Origin: Desulfuromonadales bacterium | GTDB lineage: Bacteria; Desulfobacterota; Desulfuromonadia; Desulfuromonadales; JAAXQG01 | Assembly (NCBI GenBank): GCA_012974445.1 | Contig: JAAXQG010000313.1 | Coordinates: 1-52,738 of the forward strand | Direction: 5' to 3' | Length of the DNA: 52,738 nucleotides | Part shown: positions 1-11,642 of the stretch, in pieces | Numbering within the stretch: the first letter of the stretch is position 1 | Layout: the number at the start of each line of letters is the position of its first letter | The notes under the pieces: model-generated | The model's input: the letters and a program-made list of their open reading frames with translations, nothing else | The model's database searches: none | What the model was told of the DNA's origin: nothing | Made by a program: the position numbers and the translations under genes

Positions 1-571
1 CCTCTTCACCCTCGACCTTCAGGGGAACGGAGAAGTGCCGCAGAGTTACCTTGGGCTTCTGACGATAGTTTTCTATATTTTCTTTGAAGTACTCGCGGAT
101 CTCGGCGGTGGTCACATCTACCTTGCTGCGCACCTCCCGGGCGATGAGGCGGAACTGGAGAATCTGCTTGCGGAGGTTTTCCTGATAGCGCTCAAAACTC
201 ATCCCCTGAGCTTCGAGGGCGGCGGTGAGCTGCTCGCGGGTGATTTTATTCTGACGCTGCACGTCACGGATAGCCGCTTCGACCTCGGCATCCTGAACCT
301 TCAGACCCAGCTCGTCGATGCGCTGTTCGACCAGGGATTCTTCGATGAGCCCCTCAAGAACGCGGGCTCGCAGGGCCGCAAGGCGCTCTCCGGAAGGCAT
401 GGGCAACCCCTTTTCCTTCAGGAAGCCGTCGACCTTTTGCTCAAGCTGCCAGGTGGTGACGATGTTGTTTTCCACCACGGCGGCCACGCGGTTAACCACC
501 TCGGCCTGAGCGGAGACGGTCAATAGAAGCAGGAATGAAAGGAGAAAGATAAGACGGGAAATCGAAGTCAT
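1..571 (-). CDS. SurA-like periplasmic foldase / peptidyl-prolyl isomerase, N-terminal part
   Basis: The reading frame opens with ATG at 571 on the minus strand and runs off the left edge, so only the first ~190 residues are visible. Residues 1-23 form a signal peptide (MTSISR, a hydrophobic run, then AQA before EVVNRV). The mature start, with the pattern VVNRVAAVVENNIVTTWQLEQK, followed by helices with LRARVLEGLIEESLVEQ and a region like ITREQLTAALEAQGMSFERY, is typical of the SurA N-terminal chaperone domain. The parvulin (rotamase) domain would lie beyond the window. SurA-type proteins escort outer-membrane proteins through the periplasm. It lies 61 bases downstream of mfd on the same strand and may be co-transcribed. 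A PpiC/PrsA-type foldase is the alternative. Confidence 0.82.
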   Translation of the reverse strand, partial: MTSISRLIFLLSFLLLLTVSAQAEVVNRVAAVVENNIVTTWQLEQKVDGFLKEKGLPMPSGERLAALRARVLEGLIEESLVEQRIDELGLKVQDAEVEAAIRDVQRQNKITREQLTAALEAQGMSFERYQENLRKQILQFRLIAREVRSKVDVTTAEIREYFKENIENYRQKPKVTLRHFSVPLKVEGEE

Positions 572-632
572 GGAAGGGTTATCTCTTTCGGAGGGCCTGC
601 CCTCAAAAGGGTATAAATCCAAGCTATCACAG

Positions 633-4109
<3,477 letters not shown>

Positions 4110-4123
4110 GGCCGGAAAGAACG

Positions 4124-4146
4124 AGGGGCCTGCAAGACAGGCCCCT
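4124..4146 (-). promoter_or_regulatory. Perfect hairpin in the mfd leader
   Basis: The 9-base arms AGGGGCCTG and CAGGCCCCT enclose a 5-base loop. The hairpin ends 14 bases before the mfd start codon, where a ribosome binding site would normally be. It has no clear T-run on the minus strand, so it is a poor intrinsic terminator. It could modulate mfd translation or mark the end of the nadA transcript. Both readings are inference. Confidence 0.45.
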
Positions 4147-4154
4147 GTGGATAA
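4146..4154 (-). other. DnaA-box match outside the origin
   Basis: TGTGGATAA on the plus strand is the exact complement of TTATCCACA, the strongest DnaA box form. It lies between nadA and mfd, about 23 kb from the origin. It overlaps the last base of the mfd leader hairpin. A single 9-mer can occur by chance, so a role in transcription control or DnaA titration is only a possibility. Confidence 0.4.
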
Positions 4155-4230
4155 AATTCATTTTCGGTAAGCCTTTGCACGCTGCTTAAACAACTGTGGA
4201 GTCCAGGGAGGGACTTTTTCAACAACTCAA

Positions 4231-5145
4231 TTAATCCCGTGGAATGGCCAGCATCCGGTCCAGAGACCCCTTAGCCTTGAGTCGGATATCCTCAGGGACG
4301 GTGATGCGGGGACTCATGGTCTGCAGGCTCTTGAGCACATCTTCCAGCGAGGTCAGCTTCATGTTGGGACAGATAAGCCGCGGGCTGGGAAGGATGAATT
4401 CTTTATCCGGGTTTTCCTTGCGAAGTCGGTAGAGAATGCCCATCTCAGTGCCGATGATGTACTTGGAGCTGGAATCAGAGCGGGCAAACTCGTACATGCC
4501 GCTGGTGGAGCAGATATGGTCGGCCAGCTCCAGAATCGCGGGGGGGCACTCGGGGTGCGCCATGAACAGGGCATCGGGGTGCTCCTGCTTGGCCCGCAAC
4601 ACCTCCTCGGGCTTGAGGCGATGATGGGTGGGACAGAACCCCTTCCAGAAATGGCAGGTTTTGTCGGTGTGGCTGGCGATATAGCGCCCCAGGTTCTCGT
4701 CTGGAACCAGGATAACCTCATGGGCCTCCAGGGAATTGACGACCTTGACGGCATTGGCGCTGGTACAGCAGATGTCGCTTTCGGCCTTGACGGCAGCGCT
4801 GGAGTTGACATAGGTAACCACGACGGCCCCGGGATGCTGCGCCTTCATCTGCCGCAACCCCTCGGCGGTGACCATGTCGGCCATGGGGCAGCCTGCATCC
4901 TCGCGGGGCAGCAGGATGGTCTTCTCCGGAGAGAGAATCGCCGCACTCTCGGCCATGAAATGAACACCACAATAGACGACGACGTTCTTGTCGGTGCGCT
5001 GGGCCTCGATGGCCAGAGCCAGGGAGTCTCCGGTGATATCGGCCAACTCCTGGATCTCGTCGCGCTGGTAATTGTGTGCCAGCAAAATGGCATCGCGCTC
5101 GTCGAGAAGAGCACGGATCTGCTTTTTAATCTCGTCCTGGGTCAT
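4231..5145 (-). CDS. nadA: Quinolinate synthase NadA
   Basis: This cytosolic [4Fe-4S] enzyme condenses iminoaspartate with dihydroxyacetone phosphate to quinolinate in de novo NAD synthesis. The 304-residue product has the short bacterial form. The three cluster cysteines are recognisable in [15 protein letters not shown] and LICPNMKL; substrate-site motifs LAHNYQ and [14 protein letters not shown] are present. I chose the ATG at 5145 because a longer in-frame ATG at 5184 falls inside the apparent -10 box of the promoter at 5183-5211, so it cannot be in the transcript. No nadB or nadC is adjacent in this window; mfd follows downstream. Confidence 0.96.
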   Translation of the reverse strand: MTQDEIKKQIRALLDERDAILLAHNYQRDEIQELADITGDSLALAIEAQRTDKNVVVYCGVHFMAESAAILSPEKTILLPREDAGCPMADMVTAEGLRQMKAQHPGAVVVTYVNSSAAVKAESDICCTSANAVKVVNSLEAHEVILVPDENLGRYIASHTDKTCHFWKGFCPTHHRLKPEEVLRAKQEHPDALFMAHPECPPAILELADHICSTSGMYEFARSDSSSKYIIGTEMGILYRLRKENPDKEFILPSPRLICPNMKLTSLEDVLKSLQTMSPRITVPEDIRLKAKGSLDRMLAIPRD

Positions 5146-5182
5146 GACGTCACTCGATTTCAGAAGGATATAAAACTGGCGC

Positions 5183-5211
5183 ATTCTATTTCAAAACCCC
5201 ATATATGTCAA
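5183..5211 (-). promoter_or_regulatory. Sigma-70-type promoter of nadA
   Basis: On the minus strand TTGACA (5211-5206) and TAGAAT (5188-5183) are separated by exactly 17 bases. Transcription would start near 5176, about 30 bases before the nadA ATG at 5145. It is arranged back to back with the tatB promoter at 5232-5260. Confidence 0.75.
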
Positions 5212-5231
5212 ACCCTTATCCCCCTGCGTTA

Positions 5232-5260
5232 TTGACAGCCTTACGGGAAGAAGCTATTCT
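5232..5260 (+). promoter_or_regulatory. Sigma-70-type promoter of the tat/ABC operon
   Basis: TTGACA at 5232-5237 and TATTCT at 5255-5260 are 17 bases apart, a near-consensus housekeeping promoter. Predicted start near 5267 gives a leader of about 108 bases before tatB, containing the palindrome at 5316-5342. Confidence 0.72.
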
Positions 5261-5315
5261 TCGCTCTGCCGTCCACCGGGACAGATTCTTCCTTTTCATG
5301 ATCGCATTTACACCG

Positions 5316-5342
5316 AAAAAGGTTCGTAATTACGATCTTTTT
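5316..5342. repeat. Near-palindrome in the tatB leader
   Basis: A 27-base inverted repeat is centred on CGTAATTACG (5325-5334), with A-rich left and T-rich right flanks that pair except for one mismatch and one G-T pair. It lies between the predicted start of transcription and the tatB start. It may be an operator or an RNA hairpin followed by U residues (attenuator-like). No regulator can be assigned from the sequence. Confidence 0.5.
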
Positions 5343-5374
5343 CCCTTCACTCTTTCCTGAGGCACTAAATTAAT

Positions 5375-5758
5375 ATGTTTGGAATCGGCATGACCGAATT
5401 GCTGCTCATCGCCGGGCTGGCTCTGATCGTTATCGGCCCCAAGAAACTCCCGCACCTGGCCAAATCCCTCGGAAAAGGGCTGGCGGAATTCAAGCGTGCC
5501 ACCCAGGACCTCAAGGATTCCATCGAGCTGGAATCACGGCAGATGGATACCCAGGTCAAAGAAAAGGACCTGGCCGACAAGGGCTCCCTGGTACCCCCGC
5601 AGACCGGTGAACAAGCCGCCGCTGAGCCGCAGGTGCAGCCAGAAACGAAACCGGCGACCTGGATGACCGATACCGATCCTTCGCTGACGCCCACAGCCGA
5701 GCCCGTAGAGGAAACCGACTACACAAAAGCCGCCCAGGACAAGCGCCATGACGGCTAA
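5375..5758 (+). CDS. tatB: Twin-arginine translocation protein TatB (TatA/B family)
   Basis: The 127-residue protein has the family layout: a short N-terminal membrane helix ([20 protein letters not shown]), the conserved GPKKLP hinge, an amphipathic helix ([20 protein letters not shown]), and a low-complexity, charged and proline-rich tail. TatB forms the receptor complex with TatC for folded proteins carrying twin-arginine signals. Some lineages use one TatA-type protein for both roles, and the glutamate-containing N-terminus favours TatB without proving it. The stop codon overlaps tatC by 11 bases, which implies translational coupling. No other tatA copy lies in the window. Confidence 0.9.
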   Translation: MFGIGMTELLLIAGLALIVIGPKKLPHLAKSLGKGLAEFKRATQDLKDSIELESRQMDTQVKEKDLADKGSLVPPQTGEQAAAEPQVQPETKPATWMTDTDPSLTPTAEPVEETDYTKAAQDKRHDG

Positions 5759-6551
5759 GCAGGAGGACAAACAGGAGGATATCCACCAGCTTCCCTTGAC
5801 GGGACATCTGGATGACCTGCGAAAGTGTCTCATTCGTTCGGCCATCGCCTTCGCCATCGCCTTTGCGGGTTGCTACAGCTTTGCCGAGCAGCTCTTTCAG
5901 TTCATCTCCGAGCCGGTCAGGGCCGCCCTTCCCCAGGGCAGCTCCCTGGTATTTATCAGCGCCACGGAACCTTTCTTCACCTACCTCAAGGTGGGTGCCA
6001 TCGCTGCGCTGATGGTTTCGCTTCCGGTAATTCTCTGGCAGATCTGGTCCTTTGTGGCCCCGGGGCTTTATCCGGGAGAGAAGAAGTTCGCCTTTCCCTT
6101 CGTGTTCTCGAGCTGCCTCTGTTTCGGAGCCGGCACCTATTTCGGCTTCGTCTACGTCTTCCCCATGATCTTCACCTTCCTGATCGAGTTCGGAACCTCC
6201 ACCGGAGAGATGAATGCCATGCTCTCCATGGGCTCTTACCTCACCCTCTCCTCTCGGCTGCTGCTGGCCTTCGGACTGGTCTTTGAGCTGCCTATCGTGA
6301 TTTTCTTTCTCTCGCGCATGGGGGTGGTTGATCACCATTGGCTCACCAAAAACCGTAAGTTTGCCCTGCTGCTGGCTTTTGTCCTGGGAGCCGTACTGAC
6401 GCCGCCGGATATCGTCTCTCAGGCCTCCATCGCCCTGCCTTTCATCATCCTGTACGAGGTGGGTATCTGGGTTTCGCGACTCTTCGGAAAGAAAAAGAAG
6501 ACCTCCGACGACGAAGACGAGGCGGCAGACGAGCTAAAAGAAACCCCCTAG
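5748..6551 (+). CDS. tatC: Sec-independent protein translocase TatC
   Basis: This six-helix inner-membrane protein is the twin-arginine signal receptor. The 267-residue product shows the N-terminal HLDDLRKCL motif that binds the signal, followed by the first membrane helix; the central [15 protein letters not shown] stretch appears as [17 protein letters not shown]. The C-terminal helices carry [16 protein letters not shown] and LTPPDIVSQ, as usual for the family. The C-terminus ends in an acidic, lysine-rich cytosolic tail. The start lies inside the end of tatB, and the ABC transporter genes follow after only 15 bases. Confidence 0.97.
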   Translation: MTAKQEDKQEDIHQLPLTGHLDDLRKCLIRSAIAFAIAFAGCYSFAEQLFQFISEPVRAALPQGSSLVFISATEPFFTYLKVGAIAALMVSLPVILWQIWSFVAPGLYPGEKKFAFPFVFSSCLCFGAGTYFGFVYVFPMIFTFLIEFGTSTGEMNAMLSMGSYLTLSSRLLLAFGLVFELPIVIFFLSRMGVVDHHWLTKNRKFALLLAFVLGAVLTPPDIVSQASIALPFIILYEVGIWVSRLFGKKKKTSDDEDEAADELKETP

Positions 6552-6566
6552 GATCGGCTGCGAATC

Positions 6567-7496
6567 ATGATCTCTGCCCTGAAGATCGACAACCTCTGGA
6601 AGCACTACGGAAAAACTCCGGTGGTCAAGGGATTGTCCCTTTCCATCGAACCGGGGGAGATCTTCGGGCTGCTCGGCCCCAACGGCGCTGGCAAGAGCAC
6701 CAGCATCAACCTGATTTCAGGCGTCGGCCAGATGGAGAAGGGGACCATCGAGGTCTTTGGTCTCGATAATCGCACCCAGTATCGCCAGTGCCGCCAGATC
6801 GTGGGGGTAATGCATCAGGAGATCGTGGTCGACTCCTTTTTCACCATTGACAAGGCCCTGAAGATCCACAGCGGCTACTACGGTATCCCCGATGACCCCA
6901 AATGGCGCCATCTGCTCATCGAACGTCTCGGCCTGGGGCCCCACCTTCACAAGCACATGCTCAAACTCTCAGGAGGGCTCAAGCGCCGCTTCATGGTCGC
7001 CAAAGCCCTGATCCACAAACCCCGCCTGCTCATACTCGATGAGCCCACGGCAGGAGTCGATGTGGAACTGCGCCGCGGCCTCTGGGAACTGGTCCGGGAG
7101 ATAAACAGCCAGGGAACCACCGTGCTACTGACCACCCACTATCTCGAAGAGGCCCAGTCCATGTGCGGACGCATCGCAATCATGAACCACGGCGACCTGG
7201 TGGCCCTGGAGGAGACCTCGAAGCTCTTGTCCCGGATGCCCCTGCGCAAGGTGACGGTGGAGCTCGACCAACCGGCGAAGCAGATCCCCCCCGGCCTTAC
7301 CCACTTCACCCCCCTGATCGAGAACGACGGCACCCGAATCATCTTCAATCTCTCGGCGCAGCAGAAGAGCCTGGATCTTTTTCGCGCCCTGGAGGCCAGC
7401 GACCTCCAGGTCGCGGACATGCTCACCGAGAAACCGGGACTGGAGGAGGTCTTCATCCACCTCACGGGGCTGGGGCAGAAGCAGGATAACTCATGA
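6567..7496 (+). CDS. ABC-2 type exporter, ATP-binding subunit
   Basis: The 309-residue cytosolic ATPase has Walker A GPNGAGKST near residue 36, a variant signature LSGGLKRR near residue 134 (the family usually has LSGGQ or LSGGM), Walker B LLILDEPTAGVD and the H-loop TTHYLEEA. About 80 residues follow the nucleotide-binding domain, as in NodI/YadG-type ATPases that pair with a single ABC-2 permease. The next gene supplies that permease and overlaps by 4 bases (ATGA). The substrate cannot be told; YadGH-like exporters and drug or polysaccharide exporters are possible. The position directly behind tatC suggests one operon from the promoter at 5232. Confidence 0.92.
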   Translation: MISALKIDNLWKHYGKTPVVKGLSLSIEPGEIFGLLGPNGAGKSTSINLISGVGQMEKGTIEVFGLDNRTQYRQCRQIVGVMHQEIVVDSFFTIDKALKIHSGYYGIPDDPKWRHLLIERLGLGPHLHKHMLKLSGGLKRRFMVAKALIHKPRLLILDEPTAGVDVELRRGLWELVREINSQGTTVLLTTHYLEEAQSMCGRIAIMNHGDLVALEETSKLLSRMPLRKVTVELDQPAKQIPPGLTHFTPLIENDGTRIIFNLSAQQKSLDLFRALEASDLQVADMLTEKPGLEEVFIHLTGLGQKQDNS

Positions 7497-8275
7497 ATGA
7501 TTCCCGCCCCTTTGTGCGCTGGCTCCCCTTCTACACCCTGTTCAAAAAAGAGGTACTGCGCTTTCATCGGGTATTTGCCCAGACGCTGGTGACCCCCATC
7601 ATCACGGCCTCGCTCTACCTGTTTGTCTTCGGTGCAACCCTGGGAGAGAGAATCTCGGTGCTGGAGGGGTTCAGCTATGCCCAGTTCGTGATCCCCGGAC
7701 TGGTCCTGATGGGCGTGATCAGCAACAGCTTCGCCAACACCTCCACATCCCTGTTCATGTCCCGCTACCTGGGCAACATCGTCGACCTGCTTGTCACCCC
7801 CCTGTCCACCACCCAGTTCATCTTCGCCTACACACTGGCGGCCATGCTTCGGGGACTACTGGTTGGTGCGGCCGTAATGCTCATCTCCTGCGCTTTTGCC
7901 ACCCTGCCCTGGGCTTACCCCTCATGGGCAATACTGATGCTGGTGATGGCCAGTTTTCTCTTCTCACAGTTCGGCATCATCGCCGCCATCTATTCCTCCG
8001 ACTTCGACAATCTCTCCATGTTTAACAACTTCCTGATCCTGCCCCTGATCTACCTGGGTGGCGTCTTCTACCCCATCTCCATCCTGCCACCTTTCTGGGG
8101 GGGGCTCTCCCATCTCAATCCAATCTTCTACCTTATCGACGGCTTCCGATTTGCCCTGCTCGGCGTAGGCGACGCCCCCATTGCGCTCTCCTTCGGCATA
8201 ACCGCCGCCATGGCGCTGGGGCTCTTTATCTGGGCCACCGCCCTGATCCGCAGCGGCTACCGGCTCAGACAATAA
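7493..8275 (+). CDS. ABC-2 type exporter, permease subunit
   Basis: The 260-residue integral membrane protein has about six hydrophobic segments. It begins with a cytosolic YTLFKKEVLRFHRVF stretch, as in NodJ/YadH-type permeases, and contains the ABC-2 signature region SLSHLNPIFYLIDGFR near the C-terminus. It is the partner of the ATPase encoded just upstream, with which it overlaps by 4 bases. No substrate-specific feature is visible. A hairpin at 8274-8310 follows, mostly useful to the convergent gene. Confidence 0.9.
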   Translation: MNDSRPFVRWLPFYTLFKKEVLRFHRVFAQTLVTPIITASLYLFVFGATLGERISVLEGFSYAQFVIPGLVLMGVISNSFANTSTSLFMSRYLGNIVDLLVTPLSTTQFIFAYTLAAMLRGLLVGAAVMLISCAFATLPWAYPSWAILMLVMASFLFSQFGIIAAIYSSDFDNLSMFNNFLILPLIYLGGVFYPISILPPFWGGLSHLNPIFYLIDGFRFALLGVGDAPIALSFGITAAMALGLFIWATALIRSGYRLRQ

Positions 8276-8310
8276 AAAAACGGCGCCTCCCCGATGGGGA
8301 AACGCCGCCT
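8274..8310 (-). terminator. Intrinsic terminator for the YfaZ-like gene
   Basis: CGGCG (8281-8285) pairs with CGCCG (8303-8307), with an inner CCCC/GGGG stem. On the minus strand the hairpin is followed by seven T residues. It therefore best serves the minus-strand gene ending at 8335. It may also stop plus-strand reads from the ABC operon, but without a plus-strand T-run. Confidence 0.75.
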
Positions 8311-8334
8311 ATCTATCAACTGAGGGCAGGTTTT

Positions 8335-8898
8335 CTAGAAGCTGACCCGGGCACCGAGAACAACGCCGCTGTCGACGCTGCGGTACTTGGAATCATCAAA
8401 GTCGACCCTCAAGCTGCGATAGCCCACAAAAACCCGGGCTCTAGGCATGAGCTGATAGCCAAGACTGATCGAAGACTCCAGGAGACGGTCGCTGTCGGCA
8501 AAGGAAATAATGTTGGGCGCATAGAAAACCTGGGTCGCCACATCCACCCCCCCAAAGGCGGGAGGAAGATAACGCACCAGAGCTCCGAGCCCCAGAGCCA
8601 GCACGTCCCGGTCATGAGCATCGGCTGCGTAGAATTGGCCACCGATACCGAACTTCAACCCTGGAACGTTCCCGAGCTCACCCAGAACGTTATAGCCCAC
8701 AGAACCCAGCAGGGTATCGTGCGGATCATTATAGAGCAGGCGGACCGTCCCCTCAGAAGAACCATAGCCATCTCCCTGAAGGGTCTGATTGATCTGAATC
8801 TGAACACTGTCGTCATTGAGACCCAGCTCCAGAGAGCCCGCCAGGGCCGGGGAAGCCAGGGCCAGAATCAGACCCAGTGTAAGTAATCCTTTTTTCAT
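8335..8898 (-). CDS. YfaZ-like outer-membrane beta-barrel protein
   Basis: The 187-residue product starts with a clear signal peptide (MKKGLLTLGLILALASPALA) and continues with alternating polar and hydrophobic beta strands ending in a terminal phenylalanine (VVLGARVSF), the usual end of an outer-membrane barrel. Phrases such as VRLLYNDPHDTLLGSVGYNV, KFGIGGQFYAAD and VFVGYRSLRVDFDD resemble the YfaZ family, whose function is not established. The ATG at 8898 has a strong AAGGAG ribosome binding site 8 bases upstream, so the longer frame from 8925 was rejected. The gene appears monocistronic, with its own terminator at 8274-8310. Confidence 0.8.
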   Translation of the reverse strand: MKKGLLTLGLILALASPALAGSLELGLNDDSVQIQINQTLQGDGYGSSEGTVRLLYNDPHDTLLGSVGYNVLGELGNVPGLKFGIGGQFYAADAHDRDVLALGLGALVRYLPPAFGGVDVATQVFYAPNIISFADSDRLLESSISLGYQLMPRARVFVGYRSLRVDFDDSKYRSVDSGVVLGARVSF

Positions 8899-9013
8899 CG
8901 AAGACTCCTTTTTTACGAATATCAAAATAGAGAAGCGACTTACATAACATCAGTCCGTCCCGGAAACAAGGTCCTCCCTGATCCCCAGCCGCAACAGATG
9001 GCATCAGCTCACA

Positions 9014-9724
9014 TCAAATATCTATCTCCTGAAGCAGGATTGAATCTTCAACCTTGCGCCCCTCTTTGCGCGCGAGGCTCTGAATCAACAGCTTCCCCCC
9101 GATGGCTGCCGTGCGCTTAACCAGATAGTCGGCATTATCCCCATCATGCTTGCGGAAGGCCTCGATAAGCTTTTTATGCTCTTCCACCGAGATATGCATG
9201 CGCCCCTCGATAGAAAGCGATGTCAGACGAGAGCGGGTAAATTTACGAACCAGCTGATTGATGAGTTCGTGCAGCTTCTCGTTCCCCGCCGCCTTGATGA
9301 ACAGATCGTGAAACTCATTGTGAACCTTGAAGAAGGTCTTGACGTCTCCCGAAACGGCGAACTGCTCGAGGCGCTCGTTGATCCCCTCGAGGCGTTCAAT
9401 ATCCTTCTCGGTCAGGTTTTCAGCCGCCATACGGGCCGCATAACCTTCCAGAACACTCTTGATGGCATAGAACTCCTCGACTTCGCGTTCGGAGAGCTCG
9501 GCCACCACTGCCCCCTTTCGGGGAATGACCGTCAGATAACCTTCGGATTCAAGTTGCCGGAAAGCTTCTCGAATCGGGGTTCGGCTGATACCGAAACGCT
9601 CGGCCAGTTCGGGCTCGGCAACCTTTTCACCCGGCTTGAGTGCACCGCTGAGAATCGCTTCACGGATTGTCTCCAGTATTTTTTCTCTGAGGGTCTGATG
9701 TCTTTCGATGGGCCTGGACTTCAC
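9014..9724 (-). CDS. GntR-family regulator with FCD ligand domain
   Basis: The 236-residue product has an N-terminal winged helix-turn-helix (about residues 12-75: REKILETIREAILSG, AERFGISRTPIREAFRQLESEG) and an all-helical C-terminal FCD domain (about 85-220) of the FadR subfamily, with EFHDLF and EEHKKLIEA carrying likely metal or ligand residues. Such proteins respond to organic acids or similar metabolites. It starts with GTG at 9724 behind a good GGGAGGT site. It is divergent from the potassium channel gene, and the imperfect palindrome at 9764-9778 between them is a probable self-operator. A matching palindrome precedes the ATP synthase operon (18840-18852), which suggests a wider role. 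The effector is unknown. Confidence 0.93.
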   Translation of the reverse strand: MKSRPIERHQTLREKILETIREAILSGALKPGEKVAEPELAERFGISRTPIREAFRQLESEGYLTVIPRKGAVVAELSEREVEEFYAIKSVLEGYAARMAAENLTEKDIERLEGINERLEQFAVSGDVKTFFKVHNEFHDLFIKAAGNEKLHELINQLVRKFTRSRLTSLSIEGRMHISVEEHKKLIEAFRKHDGDNADYLVKRTAAIGGKLLIQSLARKEGRKVEDSILLQEIDI

Positions 9725-9763
9725 TATCTCTACCTCCCGAAAGGGGGAAAATTACATTTTAAA

Positions 9764-9778
9764 TGTATGCAGTATACA
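9764..9778. promoter_or_regulatory. Probable GntR-family operator (gntR / channel intergenic)
   Basis: TGTATGC-A-GTATACA is a 15-base pseudo-palindrome with one mismatched pair. It lies 40 bases before the gntR start and overlaps a possible gntR -35 box (TTGTAT, 17 bases from TGTAAT on the minus strand). GTATAC-type half sites are common among GntR/FCD regulators. The same motif recurs at 18840-18852. Confidence 0.6.
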
Positions 9779-9810
9779 ATAATCCACCTACCAACTCCAG
9801 CGCCAAATAC

Positions 9811-9839
9811 TTGTTTTTCGCCATAAATATCGATATAAT
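9811..9839 (+). promoter_or_regulatory. Sigma-70-type promoter of the channel gene
   Basis: TTGTTT (9811-9816) and a perfect TATAAT (9834-9839) are 17 bases apart. The predicted start near 9846 gives a leader of about 19 bases with the GGAG site before the ATG at 9865. The GntR-type palindrome lies upstream of this promoter. Confidence 0.72.
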
Positions 9840-9864
9840 TGCCTTTTTTCAAACGGAGACATTA

Positions 9865-10872
9865 ATGGATACAGTCCTCCGCATCCGCATCTCACTTCTT
9901 ACCCTTCTTGGTATTTCATTTGGCGGAACCCTGGGCTACCATTTGATTGAGGGATGGTCCCTATTTGACGCCTTCTACATGACCGTTATCACGCTGGCCA
10001 CCGTTGGTTTTCACGAGGTCAGGTCCATGTCGGACGCCGGTCGTGTTTTCACCATCCTGCTGATCGTCTTCGGTACGGGTACCGTGGCCTATGTTGCGGG
10101 AAACGGCATCCAGCTCATGCTGGAGGGGCAACTTAGACGAATGCTGGGAAGGATCAAGTTGGAGAAGAAAATCAACAAACTTAAGGCACACTATATCGTC
10201 TGCGGCTACGGACGCATCGGCCAGCTGATCTGCCGTGAATTCATGGCCCACCCCGTGCCCTTTGTGGTGGTGGAACGTAACCCCGAACTCTGGGAAAAAC
10301 TCCAGTCAGAAAACATCCTGTTTGTCCGGGGCAATGCCACCGATGACGAGGTACTTCATCAGGCAGGCATCGAACGGGCCAGCGGCCTGATTACCGCCTG
10401 CACCTCCGATTCGGAAAACGTCTATATCACCCTGACGGCCCGGGGTCTGAACCCGGAGCTGTTCATCATGGCCCGCTCCGGAGAAGAAACCTCGGAGAAG
10501 AAGTTGTTACGGGCCGGAGCCAATAAGGTCATCTCTCCGTACAATATCGGGGCAGCCCGTATGGCTCAGGGAATACTGCGCCCCTCGGTGGTGGATTTCA
10601 TCGAAATCGCTACCGCAGGGCACAATCTCGAACTGCAGCTGGAGGAAATCGCCGTTCAGGAGCGCTCCTGTCTGGCGGGGCACAGTCTGGTAGACTCAGA
10701 GATCCGCAAGAATCACGGTGTCATCATCGTCTGTATCAAGAAAAGGGACGGGCGGATGATTTTCAATCCAGCCTCGGAGACTGCCATGGAAGCCGGTGAC
10801 ATCCTCATCACCCTGGGCAAGCCTCAGGCCATAGAGAGGCTTGAAACCCTGGCTTGTGGGGCTGCGCTATGA
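9865..10872 (+). CDS. RCK-gated potassium channel family protein with altered filter
   Basis: The 335-residue product has two membrane helices (about residues 9-27 and 61-80) flanking a pore loop, then an RCK/TrkA-N Rossmann domain (YIVCGYGRIGQLICREF near residue 112, ERNPELWEKL, GNATDDEVL) and a TrkA-C domain at the end. This is the MthK/Kch layout for ligand-gated potassium flux. The pore loop reads TLATVGFHEV (filter at residues 46-50), where potassium channels usually have TVGYG or TVGFG; histidine replaces the second filter glycine. The start at 9865 has GGAG upstream and fits the promoter at 9811-9839. The stop overlaps the next gene by 4 bases (ATGA), so the two are coupled. Confidence 0.9.
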   Translation: MDTVLRIRISLLTLLGISFGGTLGYHLIEGWSLFDAFYMTVITLATVGFHEVRSMSDAGRVFTILLIVFGTGTVAYVAGNGIQLMLEGQLRRMLGRIKLEKKINKLKAHYIVCGYGRIGQLICREFMAHPVPFVVVERNPELWEKLQSENILFVRGNATDDEVLHQAGIERASGLITACTSDSENVYITLTARGLNPELFIMARSGEETSEKKLLRAGANKVISPYNIGAARMAQGILRPSVVDFIEIATAGHNLELQLEEIAVQERSCLAGHSLVDSEIRKNHGVIIVCIKKRDGRMIFNPASETAMEAGDILITLGKPQAIERLETLACGAAL

Positions 10873-11642
10873 AAGATCGTCTCTTCGTCCATCTACCCTA
10901 CTCCCAGGCAACCAGACGCCTTCCAGAACTGCTTGAAGCAGGCCTTCAGCCCGAGATTGCCCTCAGAGGACAGGATCTGGATCAAATCAACTCCCACGAG
11001 CTCAGGAATCTGGCCGCGCTGATCAGGCAGGCGGGAGTCTCATCAACCCTCCATGCTCCCTTTCACGACCTGAATCCCGGCGCCCTGGACCCTCTGGTCA
11101 GCTCGGTGACTCGGCTACGCTTTGAACAGTGCTTCGAAGTCGCCGAAAATCTCGGATCGAGGCTCATCGTCTTTCACCCGGGATACGAACGGTGGCGCTA
11201 TGGCCATCGATGGGCCCTTTGGCTTGAGGAATCGCTGAAATTCTGGCCTCCCCTGATCGAGCGGGCCACTGCATCGGGGATACGTATCGCCCTGGAAAAT
11301 GTCTTTGATCACGAGCCCACCCCCCTTTGCCAGCTTCTGGATCGGCTGGGCGGCCCCTTTTTCGGCCACTGCTTCGACCTTGGGCACTGGAATCTCTTTG
11401 ACCGCCAGGGGATTGAGCACTGGTTTAGCGCGCTAGGTCGTCACATGATTCATGTTCACCTTCATGACAACGATGGTTCGGCAGATCAGCATCTCGGTCT
11501 GGGAGCTGGAACCATCGAACTCTCCGGGCTGATCCAGAGACTTTATGAGCAACCCAGGGCTCCAAGCATGACCCTGGAGGCACACGAGGAGTCTGCCCTG
11601 AACCTTTCCCTGGCCTATCTCGAAAAGCTAGGGCTGATCTGA
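10869..11642 (+). CDS. Sugar phosphate isomerase/epimerase-like TIM-barrel protein
   Basis: The 257-residue protein has the layout of the xylose-isomerase-like / AP-endonuclease-2 TIM barrel. Metal-ligand candidates are seen in STLHAPFHDLNPG, RLIVFHPGY, IALENVFDHEP, GHCFDLGHWNLF, MIHVHLHDNDG and MTLEAHEES. The substrate is not evident; the family includes sugar isomerases, epimerases and endonuclease IV. It overlaps the channel gene by 4 bases (ATGA), so it is translated with it, although no functional link is obvious. Its stop codon abuts the stop of the convergent dinB with no gap, and I see no terminator between them. Confidence 0.82.
   Translation: MKDRLFVHLPYSQATRRLPELLEAGLQPEIALRGQDLDQINSHELRNLAALIRQAGVSSTLHAPFHDLNPGALDPLVSSVTRLRFEQCFEVAENLGSRLIVFHPGYERWRYGHRWALWLEESLKFWPPLIERATASGIRIALENVFDHEPTPLCQLLDRLGGPFFGHCFDLGHWNLFDRQGIEHWFSALGRHMIHVHLHDNDGSADQHLGLGAGTIELSGLIQRLYEQPRAPSMTLEAHEESALNLSLAYLEKLGLI

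Noticed and set aside
4200-4219. Small AGTCC/GGACT hairpin with T residues on the plus strand between nadA and mfd
   Set aside because: Both neighbours are on the minus strand, so no plus-strand transcript needs ending here, and the 5-base stem is weak.
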